DNA of 64,000 nucleotides, from assembly GCA_963580285.1 (NCBI GenBank), contig OY757011.1, forward strand, positions 119,479,874-119,543,873. The letters run 5' to 3'. A program made the position numbers and the translations under genes. Under the pieces are notes generated by a model, which was given only the letters and a program-made list of their open reading frames with translations, was not told where the DNA came from and ran no database searches. This document shows positions 21,113 through 32,002 of the stretch, in pieces (position 1 is the stretch's first letter; every line of letters starts with the position of its first letter). The stretch comes from Lucinisca nassula. Its lineage: Eukaryota; Mollusca; Bivalvia; Lucinida; Lucinidae.

Positions 21113-21585
21113 AAATAAGGTTGAAAATTGAAAATGGAGTCCGCTGAAAACGTGAAGAATATATTTGGTTGAACCGCAATAAAACATTTCTAGATGCACA
21201 AGTTAAATCCAATGATGACATACGATCTCCTCCCCAATCAACATGCTCATTTGGACGGAACGTCTTCATTCGGAGGACCGGAAGCGTGAAATGAATTGCA
21301 CACTTCGCTTCGGAAAAACAATCGATTCCCAGTCAAAACATGCCGGTGTCCGAGGCATACTAATGCAGCGTAAAGAATCCATAATGGTCACTTGCTGGGG
21401 AGACGGTCAAGCTTGTTAAATGTGATGTATGCTAATTTTCTTTACACACTGTAACAGCTTGACACACGGGGACGATATCTGGGGAAAGCTCGAGGCCTGT
21501 CACTCAAAATCATAACTCGTTTGGTATGCCATAAGTTAACACTCACTCCATCAGTCATCTTCATCATCATCATCGCCATCACCAT

Positions 21586-21662
21586 CATAATCAGCAGCAG
21601 CAGTAGTAGCAACAGTAGCAGCAACAATTGCTGTGCTGTTGCTACTGTTGCTGCTGCTACAA
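21586..21662. repeat. AGC-rich imperfect hairpin
   Basis: GTAGCAACAGTAGCAGCAAC pairs with GTTGCTACTGTTGCTGCTGC around CAATTGCTGTGC. A CAT/CAG trinucleotide region (21555-21605) adjoins it. Probable microsatellite-derived fold-back. Confidence 0.7.
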
Positions 21663-22107
21663 ATGAGGAATTTCTCCGTAAATCGTACTTGCTGGTTAGC
21701 GTCATGTCGAGCCGCCAATTTCCTGGTACAGTGTATCAACATAAGACGTCGTCAATATAAAAATGCTTTATCCGAAATTACATAGATTTGAGAGATCGTC
21801 GAAGGAGATGAAGAACGTGACGCGGTACTGAACGAGCCTAGTCACATAAAATATGGTCAAAGTCTGAGGCCCGGGTGTCTCAATAATTCTCGTAAAATCC
21901 CGATTGTCCTCGAATCACTTCGTCCATCCATTGGTTTGTTCCATGTTTGAAATATTACTCGTAACCCTCATGTTAAATTTGAACTTGAATCACACAAGAA
22001 CGCACGCGCACACACATTTAAGTAATTATCACAGGTGGCTATAGACTTACAAAATCTGCCATTCATTTTTGATGACCCAGTGCGAATGTCGGGTTGTACG
22101 CACCCGG

Positions 22108-22401
22108 ATTTTGGCCCTCGCGCATCGGGGCTTGAAGAAATAGATCGCGCTGCATGATGCTTCCACGCAGAGCTGAAATTGACCGCGCATGGGTATTGGT
22201 AAACCGTTTAGAGGGTCTAAGCCTGCCCGAGTCGGACCATCCATGCATATAAACCCTATAAGTTTCATTGGACGGCAGGGCTCGAGATGCCGTTTCATCT
22301 CTATGTAGGGTAAAAGTCCCACAAAATTGGAAGCAACGTCTGCAAAATGACCTAAATATGTGTTGACGGGGACGTTAAACCCCAGATCAAACAAACAAAC
22401 A
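22108..22401 (+). mobile_element. SINE-A with 7-bp TSD
   Basis: Head GGCCCTCGCGCATCGGGGCT to GGGGACGTTAAACCCCAGAT, AAACAAACAAACA. CACCCGG at 22101-22107 and 22402-22408. Confidence 0.8.
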
Positions 22402-22613
22402 CACCCGGGTTGTGTTGTCTGTGACGGCGAAGTAGAGATTCCCAATTTGGAATCTTTACCAGACTTATAATTACCGGATGACGCGGTGGAAGAGAAATCT
22501 TGTCAGCCTTGACCTGCCACCTCGGAGGCCTTCGTACTTAGATTGGATCTCTGTTTGTATTATGCTCTTACGCCATACATGTGTGTAGCCTGAGTTTTAA
22601 TTGAATGAAGTTT

Positions 22614-22886
22614 CACCACGAGAACACGCCTATATAATTCTGACCCCCTTAAACCCCACTTTTATTATAAAACTAGGGTTTACAGTGGTGTACATTTTTT
22701 TCTTATTTCTGCTCAAAAACATAGGTTGTGGGTACTCGTTAGAACCGCCTCGCCGAGGCGGTTCTAACGAGTACCCACAATCTAAATGTTGAGCAAAAAT
22801 GCAAAATATCAGAATTTATCATCTGAAACCAATCAGTTTTGGTGATAAAATTTTCAATATATTTGAATAGGCGTGTTTTCGCAATG
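22614..22886. mobile_element. D1 palindromic MITE
   Basis: Ends CACCACGAGAACACGCCTAT and AATAGGCGTGTTTTCGCAAT. Perfect core hairpin at 22728-22782 (GTACTCGTTAGAACCGCCTC around GCCG). Confidence 0.85.
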
Positions 22887-22957
22887 GGTACTGTCAGAAA
22901 AGCTGTGGATGAAGACAGATTTCAAACAGATACCATGGTTACGATTGGTATTTGGTG

Positions 22958-23207
22958 CTTCCACGCAAAGATGAAACCAACCGGACATGAGTACTGGTAA
23001 ACCGCTTAGAAGGTTTAAGCCTGCCCAGGCGAAGTGGAGCGGCGAGTCGGACCGTCATTGCATATAATAGCTATTGGTTTGTTGGGCAGTAGGGCCTGAG
23101 ATGTCATTTAATCTCAATGTTGAGTAAAAGTCCCACAAAATTGAAAGTAATGTCTCCGAAATGACCTAAATAGTGTTGACGGGCACGTAAAACCTCAATT
23201 TAAACAA
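22958..23207 (+). mobile_element. SINE-A, 5'-truncated, 17-bp TSD
   Basis: Starts at CTTCCACGCAAAGATGAAAC and ends CCTCAATTTAAACAA. The target ACGATTGGTATTTGGTG at 22941-22957 recurs at 23208-23224 with one change. The truncation point falls within 10 bp of that of the neighbouring copy at 23366. Confidence 0.88.
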
Positions 23208-23365
23208 ACGATTTGTATTTGGTGATAACAGCATGGAAATTTATGTAGATACTCCATACAATTATATGATGTGGGACCTCGGTGATGTGGTTTTAATGAC
23301 TGCCCACAACATACGTTTATGTGGATACTTAAATAAAAATATCCTTCAGTTATCTCCAAAGCTTC

Positions 23366-23611
23366 CACGCAGAGCTGAAATTCCACCGCACACGAGTACT
23401 GGCAAACCGCTTAGAGGACCTAAGCCTGCCCAGGCAAAGCGGTGCGAGTCGGGCCGTCCATTCTTATAAACCCTATTGGTTTCATTGGGTGACAGGGCTT
23501 GAGATGTCATTTCATCTCAACTTCGGGTGAAAGTCCCACAAAATTGGAAGCAACGTTTCCAAAATGACCTATACAGTGCTTACGGGGACGTTAAACCTCA
23601 AATCAAACAGA
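23366..23611 (+). mobile_element. SINE-A, 5'-truncated, 14-bp TSD
   Basis: Starts CACGCAGAGCTGAAATTCCA and ends CCTCAAATCAAACAGA. ATCTCCAAAGCTTC at 23352-23365 and 23612-23625 is a perfect duplication. Confidence 0.9.
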
Positions 23612-23840
23612 ATCTCCAAAGCTTCACCTAATCTGTTGTTATGGGCTAAAGAAACCAAAATATGTTGTCTGTTGGATGTCCGTTAGACGAAGGCGGGTTA
23701 ACCTTTCGCTGAAAACCCGGCCCTCTTCGGGGACCCATACGACAGACGGAAAACTTGGCAGCAAAAAAAAAAAAAAAAAAAAACGGGTCACGTTCTAGAG
23801 ACCTCGATTCTCACTTCTTACCTACGTCTGTCAAATGCAC

Positions 23841-24141
23841 AGCCCCCGCCCATAGGGGCTTGAAGAAATAGATGGGCTGCATGATGATTCCACGCAGAGC
23901 TGAAACCGAACGCACACAAGTACTCGTAAGCCGCTTAGAGATCTAAGCCTGCCCAGGCAAAGCGTAGCGAGTCGGACCGTCCATGCTTATAAGCCCCATT
24001 GGTTTCAATGGGCGACAGGGCTTGAGATGTCATTTCATCTAAGTGTCGGGTAAAAATCCCACAAAATTGGAAGCAACGTCTCCAAAATGACCTTTACAGT
24101 GTTGACGGGGACGTTAAACCTCAAAACAAACAAACAAACAA
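23841..24141 (+). mobile_element. SINE-A, full length
   Basis: AGCCCCCGCCCATAGGGGCT to CCTCAAAACAAACAAACAAA. Close to the family consensus throughout. No clear TSD found by eye. A poly-A run (23763-23783) lies upstream. Confidence 0.88.
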
Positions 24142-24466
24142 GTAAGAGAGTGGAGAAACAAATTCTAGCATGGGCTAGGAATCACTCGTATATGCTTTGT
24201 ATGCCACCCTAAAATTGTGTCTAGTAGGACTGCAGTAGTTTTACTTAGTCGTCGCATATTGAGCTCAGTGTTTAATTTCAGCACTATTATTGCAGTCATC
24301 TGAGTGATTCCCATAAATATGTCATCAGAGACGCTTGCCGGACAATATAGTTACAACTGGTAGACAATAAACGGAAAATAGAAAGAAAACGTTGATGAAG
24401 TTGGAGTCATAATCGATGAAGGCGACAAACTGATTACTGTTCTTAAAATTTAACATTCTTATTTTT

Positions 24467-24541
24467 GTATAGATCGATATACTGTAGGTATTCGATAGGA
24501 TCGCCTCTGTGAGGCGATCCTATCGAGTACCTACAGTATAT
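24467..24541. repeat. D-type core hairpin
   Basis: TACTGTAGGTATTCGATAGG ATCGCCTC and its complement GAGGCGATCCTATCGAGTAC make a hairpin of about 35-bp arms. The GCCTC..GAGGC centre is shared with D MITEs, the flanks are not. Confidence 0.65.
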
Positions 24542-24544
24542 GCT

Positions 24545-25360
24545 TATATGACCAAATATGGCAAATATGTCTTACTTATCTTTGGAAAAGGGACTTTGTC
24601 TGTAACTCTGGAACGGTGTCGTAATACGGTCAATAAGAACGACTTACTACATGATAGAACTAATTTCAGCGTGATGTTATCTGATTGTTTTGTCTGAAAG
24701 ATGCATCTGGTATTTTAGGAAAATAAGTTCGAATTTAGAAAAAAAAATGTAACATTTCCTTTCTTTATAAAACTATTGGTTCATATGGTAGCAGACAGAA
24801 ATCTGTGCGGTTTGCCCTGGTTTCCAACTCGTGATCACTGAGCATATTTCGGGGTCCTTCTACTCTGGTCGTTGACCTCCCCCTGTGATGTGTACATCGC
24901 ATCTCTAGGGGATTTGAATTCTGTGTGGCTCTCATTTTGGTTGAGTGGACTGTCTACCTTAATAACAAACACCCCTGCCTCTGAAGACCACCCACGCCCA
25001 TCCAAAACTCAACGTAGGGGATTGGGAAGCCCTAGCTTGGCAAGCCATCTGATGCTTCTGCTCACTGGGTCTGATATTTAATGATTCCAGCCAATGAAAA
25101 AAGGGGAAACTTGAACCAGTCTTGTGTTTCTTTCCAATACAGAACATATAAAAAGAACCGATCAGATGAGAACACATCATAAAGGAGGAGGAGTCTATTT
25201 TCAAGCATGCCAATGACTGTTTAAATGCATAAATAGCCTGTTGCAAGTTTTTCTTTGGCTGAATAAATGTAAAAAAAGTGTGCAGTTAGTGTAGAAAATC
25301 ATACCAATGAGTTCTGGTTATGTGTATATGTTTACGTATGCAAGAAATACATGTAGAGTG
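24545..25360. other. No gene or repeat recognised
   Basis: Unique-looking sequence. Short open frames at 24872-25081 (plus) and 24959-25246 (minus) overlap on opposite strands and show no domain or splice context that I can support. Confidence 0.4.
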
Positions 25361-25686
25361 TTGAAAGTGTATCCATGGCTATGCAAATGTATGAAACAGC
25401 ATGCTCAGATTGTGTCTGTGGCTGTAAGAATGAATGAATCAATATATGAATAGTGCGATGATAGTGTATCCATGGCTTTGACAGTGTATAAACTTTAGTG
25501 CGTTGATAGTATGACAGCATAAGTATATGGAGGTGTGTGACGGCTATAGAAATGTATAATGCAGTGATACGATAGTGTGTTCATGAGTGCATAACTATAC
25601 AAAGTAGTATGCTGATAGTGTGTTCATGGCTAAAGTGTGCTGATAGTGTGTTCATGGCCAATGTGTGGTGAAAGTTTGTCCATGAC

Positions 25687-25975
25687 TGTTTGCTTGTTTG
25701 TATTGGAGTTTAACGGCCCAGTCAATACTATTGTAGGTCATTTTTGAGCCGGTCAGTTTAGCTATCCACACGTTTCCTGGGCAGTACAGTGTGCATTCTT
25801 TCGCCAGAAACTGACAACTGCCCTTCTTGAATCAACGGAAGGGAGAGAATGACGGCAGAAAAGATTTCATGATCAGTCTTCACGAAAAAATGCTGCCGAC
25901 CCCGGCAGGTATCGAACCCATGAACCCCTAATCACCAGTCAGACGCGTACCCAACTGAGCTACCGAGGCCGGTGC
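25687..25975 (-). mobile_element. SINE-B, full length, best tRNA-like head
   Basis: On the minus strand the head reads GGCCTCGGTAGCTCAGTTGG, with A box TAGCTCAGTTGG and B box GGTTCGATACC about 40 bp downstream, both near the Pol III consensus. The body has CATTCTCTCCCTTCCGTTGA and TTTCTGGCGAAAGAATG; the tail is CGTTAAACTCCAATACAAAC. This copy defines the family as tRNA-derived. Confidence 0.92.
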
Positions 25976-26047
25976 GTTGACAGTGTGTCCATAAGTGTAC
26001 TGATAGCGTAAGTATATGGAGTTGTGTGTGTAATACGGTGAATTGAC

Positions 26048-26343
26048 CCGCCCCCGCCCATTGGGGCTTGAAGAAATATATGGGCTGCATGATGCTTCCA
26101 CGCAGAGCTGAATCCGTCCCGCACACTAGTACTGGTAAACCGCTTGGAGGATCTAAGCCTGTCCAGGAACTGCGGTGCGAGGCGGACTGTCCATGCTAAT
26201 AAACCCTATTGGTTTCATTGGGCGACAGGGCTTGAGAAGTCATTTCATCTCAATGTCGGGTAAAAGTCCCACAAAATTGGAAGCAACGTCTCCAAAATGA
26301 CCTTTACAGTGTTGACGGGGACGTTAAACCTCAAATCAAACAA
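26048..26343 (+). mobile_element. SINE-A, full length, 13-bp TSD
   Basis: CCGCCCCCGCCCATTGGGGC to CCTCAAATCAAAC. Perfect duplication ACGGTGAATTGAC at 26035-26047 and 26344-26356. Good reference copy for the full-length element (296 bp). Confidence 0.93.
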
Positions 26344-26559
26344 ACGGTGAATTGACTGCATAACTGTACAAAGTAGTGTGCTGAAAGTGTGTTCGTGGCT
26401 AAAGTGGGCAGATAGTATGTCCATGGCTAATGTGTGGTGAAAGTTTGTCCATGACTGTATTAATGTATAAAGAAGTGTATGGATAGTGAGACCATGGATG
26501 TATCAATTTGTAAAGCATAAAAAAACAGGGAGACTTTTCTGATTTTATCTAGGAAACAA

Positions 26560-26567
26560 CCACAACC

Positions 26568-26602
<35 letters not shown>
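26560..26602. repeat. (CAA)n microsatellite
   Basis: About 13 ACA/CAA triplets. Confidence 0.9.
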
Positions 26603-26603
<1 letters not shown>

Positions 26604-26754
26604 GCATCAACAACATACAAACAAACAATGTTGTATACTCTCAATGTGACGATACTATTGGTACACACGCTACACCTTCACGACACAGAAACTCGAAAAG
26701 ATATCCTCATTATGTCCCGACCCCTATCTAACATTGCGTTATATTAAAACCTTA

Positions 26755-27012
26755 CATCACGTTAAAAAGTCCGTGAAATAAACACCCCTCTAAACCCCAC
26801 TTTATATATATAGAAAACTGTGGCTTACAAGGGTATACATTATTTTTCTTACTTCTGCTCCGAGACATAGGTTGTGGGTACTCATTAGAGCCGCCTCGTT
26901 GAGGCCGTTCTAACGAGCTCCCACAGCCTATGTTCGGAATATAAATGAGAAAAATATCATATTTTTTATCAGAAAAGTTACCGTTTTGGACACAGGAGTG
27001 TGTTATCGTAAA
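26755..27012. mobile_element. D2 palindromic MITE
   Basis: Left end CATCACGTTAAAAAGTCCGT; arm CACCCCTCTAAACCCCACTT; core ACTCATTAGAGCCGCCTCGT with partner GAGGCCGTTCTAACGAGCTC; right end CAGGAGTGTGTTATCGTAA. Confidence 0.8.
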
Positions 27013-27173
27013 AAGTGGCTCGATCTCATCTTGTCTCAAACAAATTATTTTGTCCCGTTAGTGTTTGAGCCAACAGAGTTCGACTATATGTATGCTCTGT
27101 AACAACACTTAGTGCCCAGACGACGTTTAGTGTCCCTATGAACACTAAGCGTTGCGCTAAGTGTCCATGTTAA

Positions 27174-27394
27174 CCCATATATGACAATGGAATATTCCAC
27201 CTAATGAATTTAGAGTGATCCATTTCGAATTATAGGGATGTCAGGTTTGTTTTTGTTTGTAGCAAATTAAACAGAAATGAATATTATTTGAGCAAACAGT
27301 GTAGAACCAGATCAGACGCCGCGTTCTGCGGCGTCTGATCTGGATCTGCACTGTTTGTAAAGGTCCCAGAAAAGGGCCGCTAGGCATATATGGG
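27174..27394. mobile_element. G MITE, complete, TTAA-flanked
   Basis: TTAA at 27170-27173 and 27395-27398; ends CCCATATATGACAATGG and GCTAGGCATATATGGG. Hairpin CAGATCAGACGCCGCGTTCT at 27309-27346. piggyBac-like target and end structure. Confidence 0.85.
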
Positions 27395-27544
27395 TTAATA
27401 TGTGCGATCCCAGAGCTTATTGTGTTCACCATGTCTTTCTAACTTCAAACCTGGGTTCAGTAGTCGTTCCCAAAATATGACTGCTTTCTGAGGAGTGGCA
27501 GTAGACATACGAAACTTTTGGGAAAAGAAAATAGCACCTTGGTG

Positions 27545-27875
27545 CTTTGTTTTTGTTTGATTTAAGGTTTAACGTCCCCGTCAACACTGTATAGGTCATT
27601 TTGGAGACGTTGCTTCCAATTTTGTGGGACTTATACCAGACATTGAGATGTAATGACAGCTTAAGCCCTGTCGCCCAATAAATCCAATACGGTAAATCCA
27701 ATAGGGTTTATAAGCATGGGCGGTCCGACTCGCACAGCTTTACTCGCACAGCTTTGCCTGGGCAGGCTAAGATCCTCTAAGCGGTTTACCAGTACTCGTG
27801 TACGGTCGGTTTCAGCTCTGGGGGGAAGCATCATGCAGCTCATCTATTTCTTCAAGCCCCGATGGGCGAGGCCAA
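27545..27875 (-). mobile_element. SINE-A, minus strand
   Basis: TTTGTTTGATTTAAGGTTTA to CTTCAAGCCCCGATGGGCGA. CACCTTGGTG at 27535-27544 recurs as CACCTTGCTG at 27876-27885. Two small internal duplications (AATAAATCCAATACGGTAAA and the CGCACAGCTTT doublet). Confidence 0.88.
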
Positions 27876-28397
27876 CACCTTGCTGAATAATTTCTAAGTT
27901 AAAATGACAAGGTGAACAATAAGCAATGGGATCGCACATATTATTGATAGTCGTGACGCTTAGTTTCCATAAGAACACTAAGCGTTGGACACCAAGCACC
28001 AAGCGTTGCAACGCTTAGTGTTCATAATGACACTACGTCGTGTGGACACTAAGCGTTTTAACTCTCATCTTCAAATATGTGATAATGTTGACATTCTACG
28101 GTGTTCAATGCATTTTGCAACCTAAATATTTCAATTTAAGATTTCTTTTAAAGTTCATCTACATGTAGTATGAAGCTGCGTTTTCACCGTTAGATACGAG
28201 GAACTGTTTCACTAAATTACAGTTTCCAGAAAACTGATATAAACTGCAGACAGCGATTTACTGATTTTCATAATTTGTAACTTTCAACACACACTTATAG
28301 CTTATCAATTTCAATTAAAGTGAGAAGCAGTTATGATAGACAGAGAGAGCAGTACGATAAGACTCAGGTGTTTTCATATTCTAGAAATGGGTAGTTT

Positions 28398-28682
28398 TTG
28401 TTTGTTTGATTTGAGGTTTAATGTCCCCGTCAACACTATAAAGGTCATTTTGGAGACGCTGCTTCCAATTTTGTGGGACTATTACCCGACATAGAGATGA
28501 TATGACATATCAAGCCATGTCGCCCAATCAAACCAATAGGGTTTATAAGCATGGACGGGCCGACTCGCACCGCTTCCTGGGCAGACTTAGCTCCTCTAAG
28601 CAGTTCACCAGTACTCGTGTACGATCGGTTTCAGCTCTGCGTGGAAGCATCATGCAGCCCATATATTTCTTCAAGCCCCGGT
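28398..28682 (-). mobile_element. SINE-A, minus strand
   Basis: GTTTGTTTGATTTGAGGTTT to ATATATTTCTTCAAGCCCCG. A G run with GTGT repeats (28681-28712) follows the 5' end. Confidence 0.87.
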
Positions 28683-28784
28683 GTGTGTGTGTGTTGGGGG
28701 GGGGGGGGGGGCGTAGAAATGGCTGGGCTTTCGGATAGTTTTTTCTTATTTTACTTCCAATAATATACTGTGGCTGCTCTTTAT

Positions 28785-29060
28785 GACCGTCTTAATTAGG
28801 CGGTTCTAACGAGTACCCATAATCTATGTTTGCGAGCAAAATAAGGAAAATAATGTCAACATCTGTGCACACTTTTCTCTGTATAAAGTGGGGTTTACAG
28901 AGATGTTCATTGCACGGTCCCAGTAATGTGACGAATCTGGGGCCAGTTGTCCAAAGCATCGTTAGCTTAACGAGCTCGTTTGTGGTCAAATTGTTCACTG
29001 CTCTAGCAAGTACAATATCTAATTCTCTGGTATTTTTGTTCCAAAATGTGAGTAGCTTTT
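28785..29060. mobile_element. Partial D2 MITE joined to partial H MITE
   Basis: 28785-28932 is a right half of D2 (AGGCGGTTCTAACGAGTACC, AAGTGGGGTTTACAGAGATG). From 28939, GGGGCCAGTTGTCCAAAGCA, TCGTTAGCTTAACGAGCTCG and CACTGCTCTAGCAAGTACAA are the left half of H. Both are truncated. Confidence 0.6.
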
Positions 29061-29297
29061 GCATTTGCATTATATAATAATGGGGGAAAGACTCAGAATC
29101 ATCAACATGACAAACATTAAGCTGGAAGGATAAACTAACTAAAAATGAACAACCAAAAAGATGGAAGAATCAGAATAATCAAAGTAACAACATATAAATC
29201 TTTTATAGCACACATAAACAACAGCTGGGTTAAGGGACGGTTTAGTCACCGTAAAATCATTGCCATGTCTTTCATCATAGTGTAGATTTTGTTTTAA

Positions 29298-29502
29298 CCC
29301 TTATCTTGCTGTTCACGACAACCCCTATCTTTGCAAACAGTGTAGATCCAGATCAGATGGCTTCTGAAGAAGCCATCTGATCAGGATCTACACTGTTTGA
29401 CATTCAGTTTATGAATTTGTAGCAATAAATTACATCAAGTAATTTGATTGGTTGATAGACAGAAATGGGTGTGGCTTAAATGAATATTCAGCAAGATAAG
29501 GG
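29298..29502. mobile_element. G MITE subtype, complete, TTAA-flanked
   Basis: TTAA at 29294-29297 and 29503-29506. Ends CCCTTATCTTGCTG and CAGCAAGATAAGGG are exact inverted repeats. The hairpin GTGTAGATCCAGATCAGATG GCTTCTGAAG lies off-centre at 29337-29400. Cleanest piggyBac-like MITE in the window. Confidence 0.9.
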
Positions 29503-29751
29503 TTAAGTGCTTTGGAATCATTGATTCCATTGACGAACTTTGAAGCTATGAAGGTCACTGATGATTAAGTTCGAAAGTAGGTTTGATACTCTAACAGTTT
29601 TCAGATGTTTGGTTTATTTCTTGCCGCTAAAGGATACACATTTTTATTGAAAATGCATCAGTGAACACCAATGGTCTAATAACTATCGAAATAATTAGTC
29701 ATTTAAACCTAAGGTAACAGTTTTCGACTAGACATATATATGTCAAGCAGT

Positions 29752-29933
29752 TTCTCTATCGTGAATGAATTGTACTAAAAGTTTGTCGGTGAACCGTCTT
29801 CTCTATCGTGAATGAATTGTACTATAAGTTTGTCGGTGAGCCGTCTTCAACTATGTTGGCCAATTGTCTTCAAATGTGTCGGTGAACTGTCTTTAAAAAG
29901 CCTGTCGGTGAACTGTCGTGTCGGTGAACTGTC
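29752..29933. repeat. Short tandem repeats of GTCGGTGAACTGTC
   Basis: A 48-bp duplication (TCTATCGTGAATGAATTGTA at 29757 and 29803) is followed by four GTCGGTGAACTGTC-like units. Irregular minisatellite. Confidence 0.75.
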
Positions 29934-30582
29934 CTGCCGACACCGGCAGTCACGGGTTTTGCACACGAATCAGATATATTCTTCCGCAACTTCATCTGTG
30001 TAAAAATTATAATTAATGAAAAGTAGACAGAAGGCCATGTGCGTTCATGATCATGAAATAAATTGATAGAACATACAAGTAATTATATTTTTATGTAGTT
30101 TTATCGACACTTTTTTGTAGAACTTTCGGAACTGTTTTGAACATGCAGCAATATTTTCTCACGGATTTTCTTGGTAGTGATTGGGCTAGTTGAATTAAGG
30201 TCAGATTTCAATATACTGTTCACTTAGGGGCAATTGTTGATAACACTCGCCCAAATAAACCACGACAGACGAACCGCATTGGAACGGTCAGTAAAAAGTA
30301 ATAATCTTAATATTTTAAAGCGATTACAAGTAAAACGAAGAATTTAGGACAATTAAAGTGTATGTTTCATGAATCATGAGAAAAAAGATTTGCATTGAAA
30401 CAATCCACAAACATGAAAGTGGTTGTTTTATACCCAGCAACTGCAAATTACAGGTGGTGTCTAAAGATTTAAGTCACGGAAAATAGCATTACAGTTGCCT
30501 GCGTGACGAGACGAGCAAAAAGTTGTTTTCGGGTATGGGCGCTGGTTTAGATTCAAATCAGACTGTGTACCCGCTACCCTAT

Positions 30583-30649
30583 AGCACACAACTAAGACTC
30601 TGATCAGTCTGCGCGGATGCGCAGGCTGATCAGTCTTTGTTTTGTGCAC
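30583..30649. repeat. Short fold-back repeat (Q type)
   Basis: GCACACAACTAAGACTCTGA and its imperfect complement TCAGTCTTTGTTTTGTGCAC enclose CAGTCTGCGCGGATGCGCAG. Confidence 0.6.
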
Positions 30650-30984
30650 ATACCTGAATACAAACTTTCCTTTGTTTTGGCTGATATATACGTACAATGT
30701 CTTATAATGATACACATGCATGCATGCTGTTATTTTGTTTGTATCCCAGAATGCATCTGCTGTTGCGATCTTCTAAGCATGCCTGACATAGTGTGAGCCA
30801 GGCTTTGATAAAAACAAACAAATACACTCACATTATGCGAACTGCTTACCTGTGATAAAATTCTTCACCCTCATCCAGTAATTGCTAATTGTGTTCCCTA
30901 CTAATTAGACGAGTCAGACTATGTTAACGCACATGCTTGTTTGGCTCTGTGCTGTTTGCGCAAGACTCGGATAGCAAATACATC

Positions 30985-31145
30985 ACGGTCTCGTTATAAC
31001 ACGGCCCGTTTTTAACACGGTTTTGATATAATACGGTTTCAAGATGAATCTCAAAAATGTATAGATTATATAGAAAAATGGCCATAAATGGTCATTTTTC
31101 TATATAATCTATACATTTTTGTTTGGATATAACACGGTTGTTTAA
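30985..31145. repeat. AT-rich fold-back with TATAACACGG flanks
   Basis: Hairpin 31053-31120: AAAAATGTATAGATTATATA continues to GAAAAATG and is matched by its exact complement, arms at least 28 bp. Around it lie TATAACACGG (30995, 31129) and TATAATACGG (31027). Probably a non-autonomous DNA element. Confidence 0.65.
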
Positions 31146-32000
31146 CTAACATGATTTCTGCTTTGTACCCCATATGTAGTGATATAAAGAGGTTGTGGTG
31201 TACTCAGTACAGACTAGGCATGCACTCAGTGAGTGCATGACCTTCCCCGTCCGTCGGAAGAATCTTTGGACCATTCTTTATTCTAAGTGTGCCTAGCGAA
31301 TGATCTGAATTCTCGTCTGGCGTACATATAGCAAGACATTTTTTTTCGCATGACATGGCCTAGATAATATAATCTTTTCATCTCATTGGTATTATTACGC
31401 TGCTAAAATCATCATTATCATTGTGACTAAGTGCGAATCGACAAAGTATTTATCCCGGTTAAACTGGTGAAATTAATTAGCTTTTCAGTTAAATCTGAAA
31501 ATGGTCACAGTCGAACCCGAGACACGTGTTTCACAAGTGGAAATTGATAAAAAATAAGATAGTACCAGCCCTAAAATTCGCATGAACCCCGCTTGACCTA
31601 CATGCAACAATGTTTTGTCAGTAAGCATTTTTCATTTTAAAGATACAATCATCGTTATTGTTATTATAAAGGCGCTATGAGCAAGTGTTGTTGTTGCCCA
31701 TGCCTTGCTTTTACGCAGGTAAATCAGGATATATTTTGGACAGATAAAGATGATCTGCTTCTAAAAACCATATGTTGTGGGTACTTTTTAAAATCGCCTC
31801 GTTTATAAATTGGTTAATGAAGAAATATCAAAATATATATAAAAAAATATTCTTGCACTATGGTGTAGTATTCCATGGGCTATTGTCAAAGGAATAGCCT
31901 GGTATCAGTCTGTTAAAAAGGGCAGTTTCATAAAACAAATTTACTTTTAAACTGCAAAACATATACGCTAATATAATGGTCTCAGGTAATGTCTAATTTA
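31145..32000. other. No gene or clear repeat recognised
   Basis: Apart from a half D-like segment at 31765-31805 (ACCATATGTTGTGGGTACTT, AAATCGCCTC) nothing is recognised. Confidence 0.4.
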
Positions 32001-32002
32001 AC

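Larger units (their letters stand above)
25360..26520. repeat. Degenerate minisatellite interrupted by two SINEs
   Basis: Loose repeats of GCTGATAGTGTGTTCATGGC, TAAAGTGTGCTGATAGTG and GTGAAAGTTTGTCCATGACT occur at 25360-25690, 25973-26034 and 26350-26500. The gaps are exactly SINE-B (25687-25975) and SINE-A (26048-26343), so the array predates both. Confidence 0.7.
27097..28056. mobile_element. Fold-back element carrying two nested insertions
   Basis: The left arm (27097-27170, then 27399-27445) reads AACACTTAGTGCCCAGACGA, TATGAACACTAAGCGTTGC, then TATGTGCGATCCCAGAGCTT. The right arm (27890-28056) is its complement: GGGATCGCACATATTATTGA, CGCTTAGTGTTCATAATGAC, GTGTGGACACTAAGCGTT. A TTAA-flanked G MITE splits the left arm and a SINE-A fills the loop. 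Removing both leaves about 395 bp. The right arm carries an extra repeat of the CACTAAGCGTT motif. Superfamily unknown. Confidence 0.7.
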
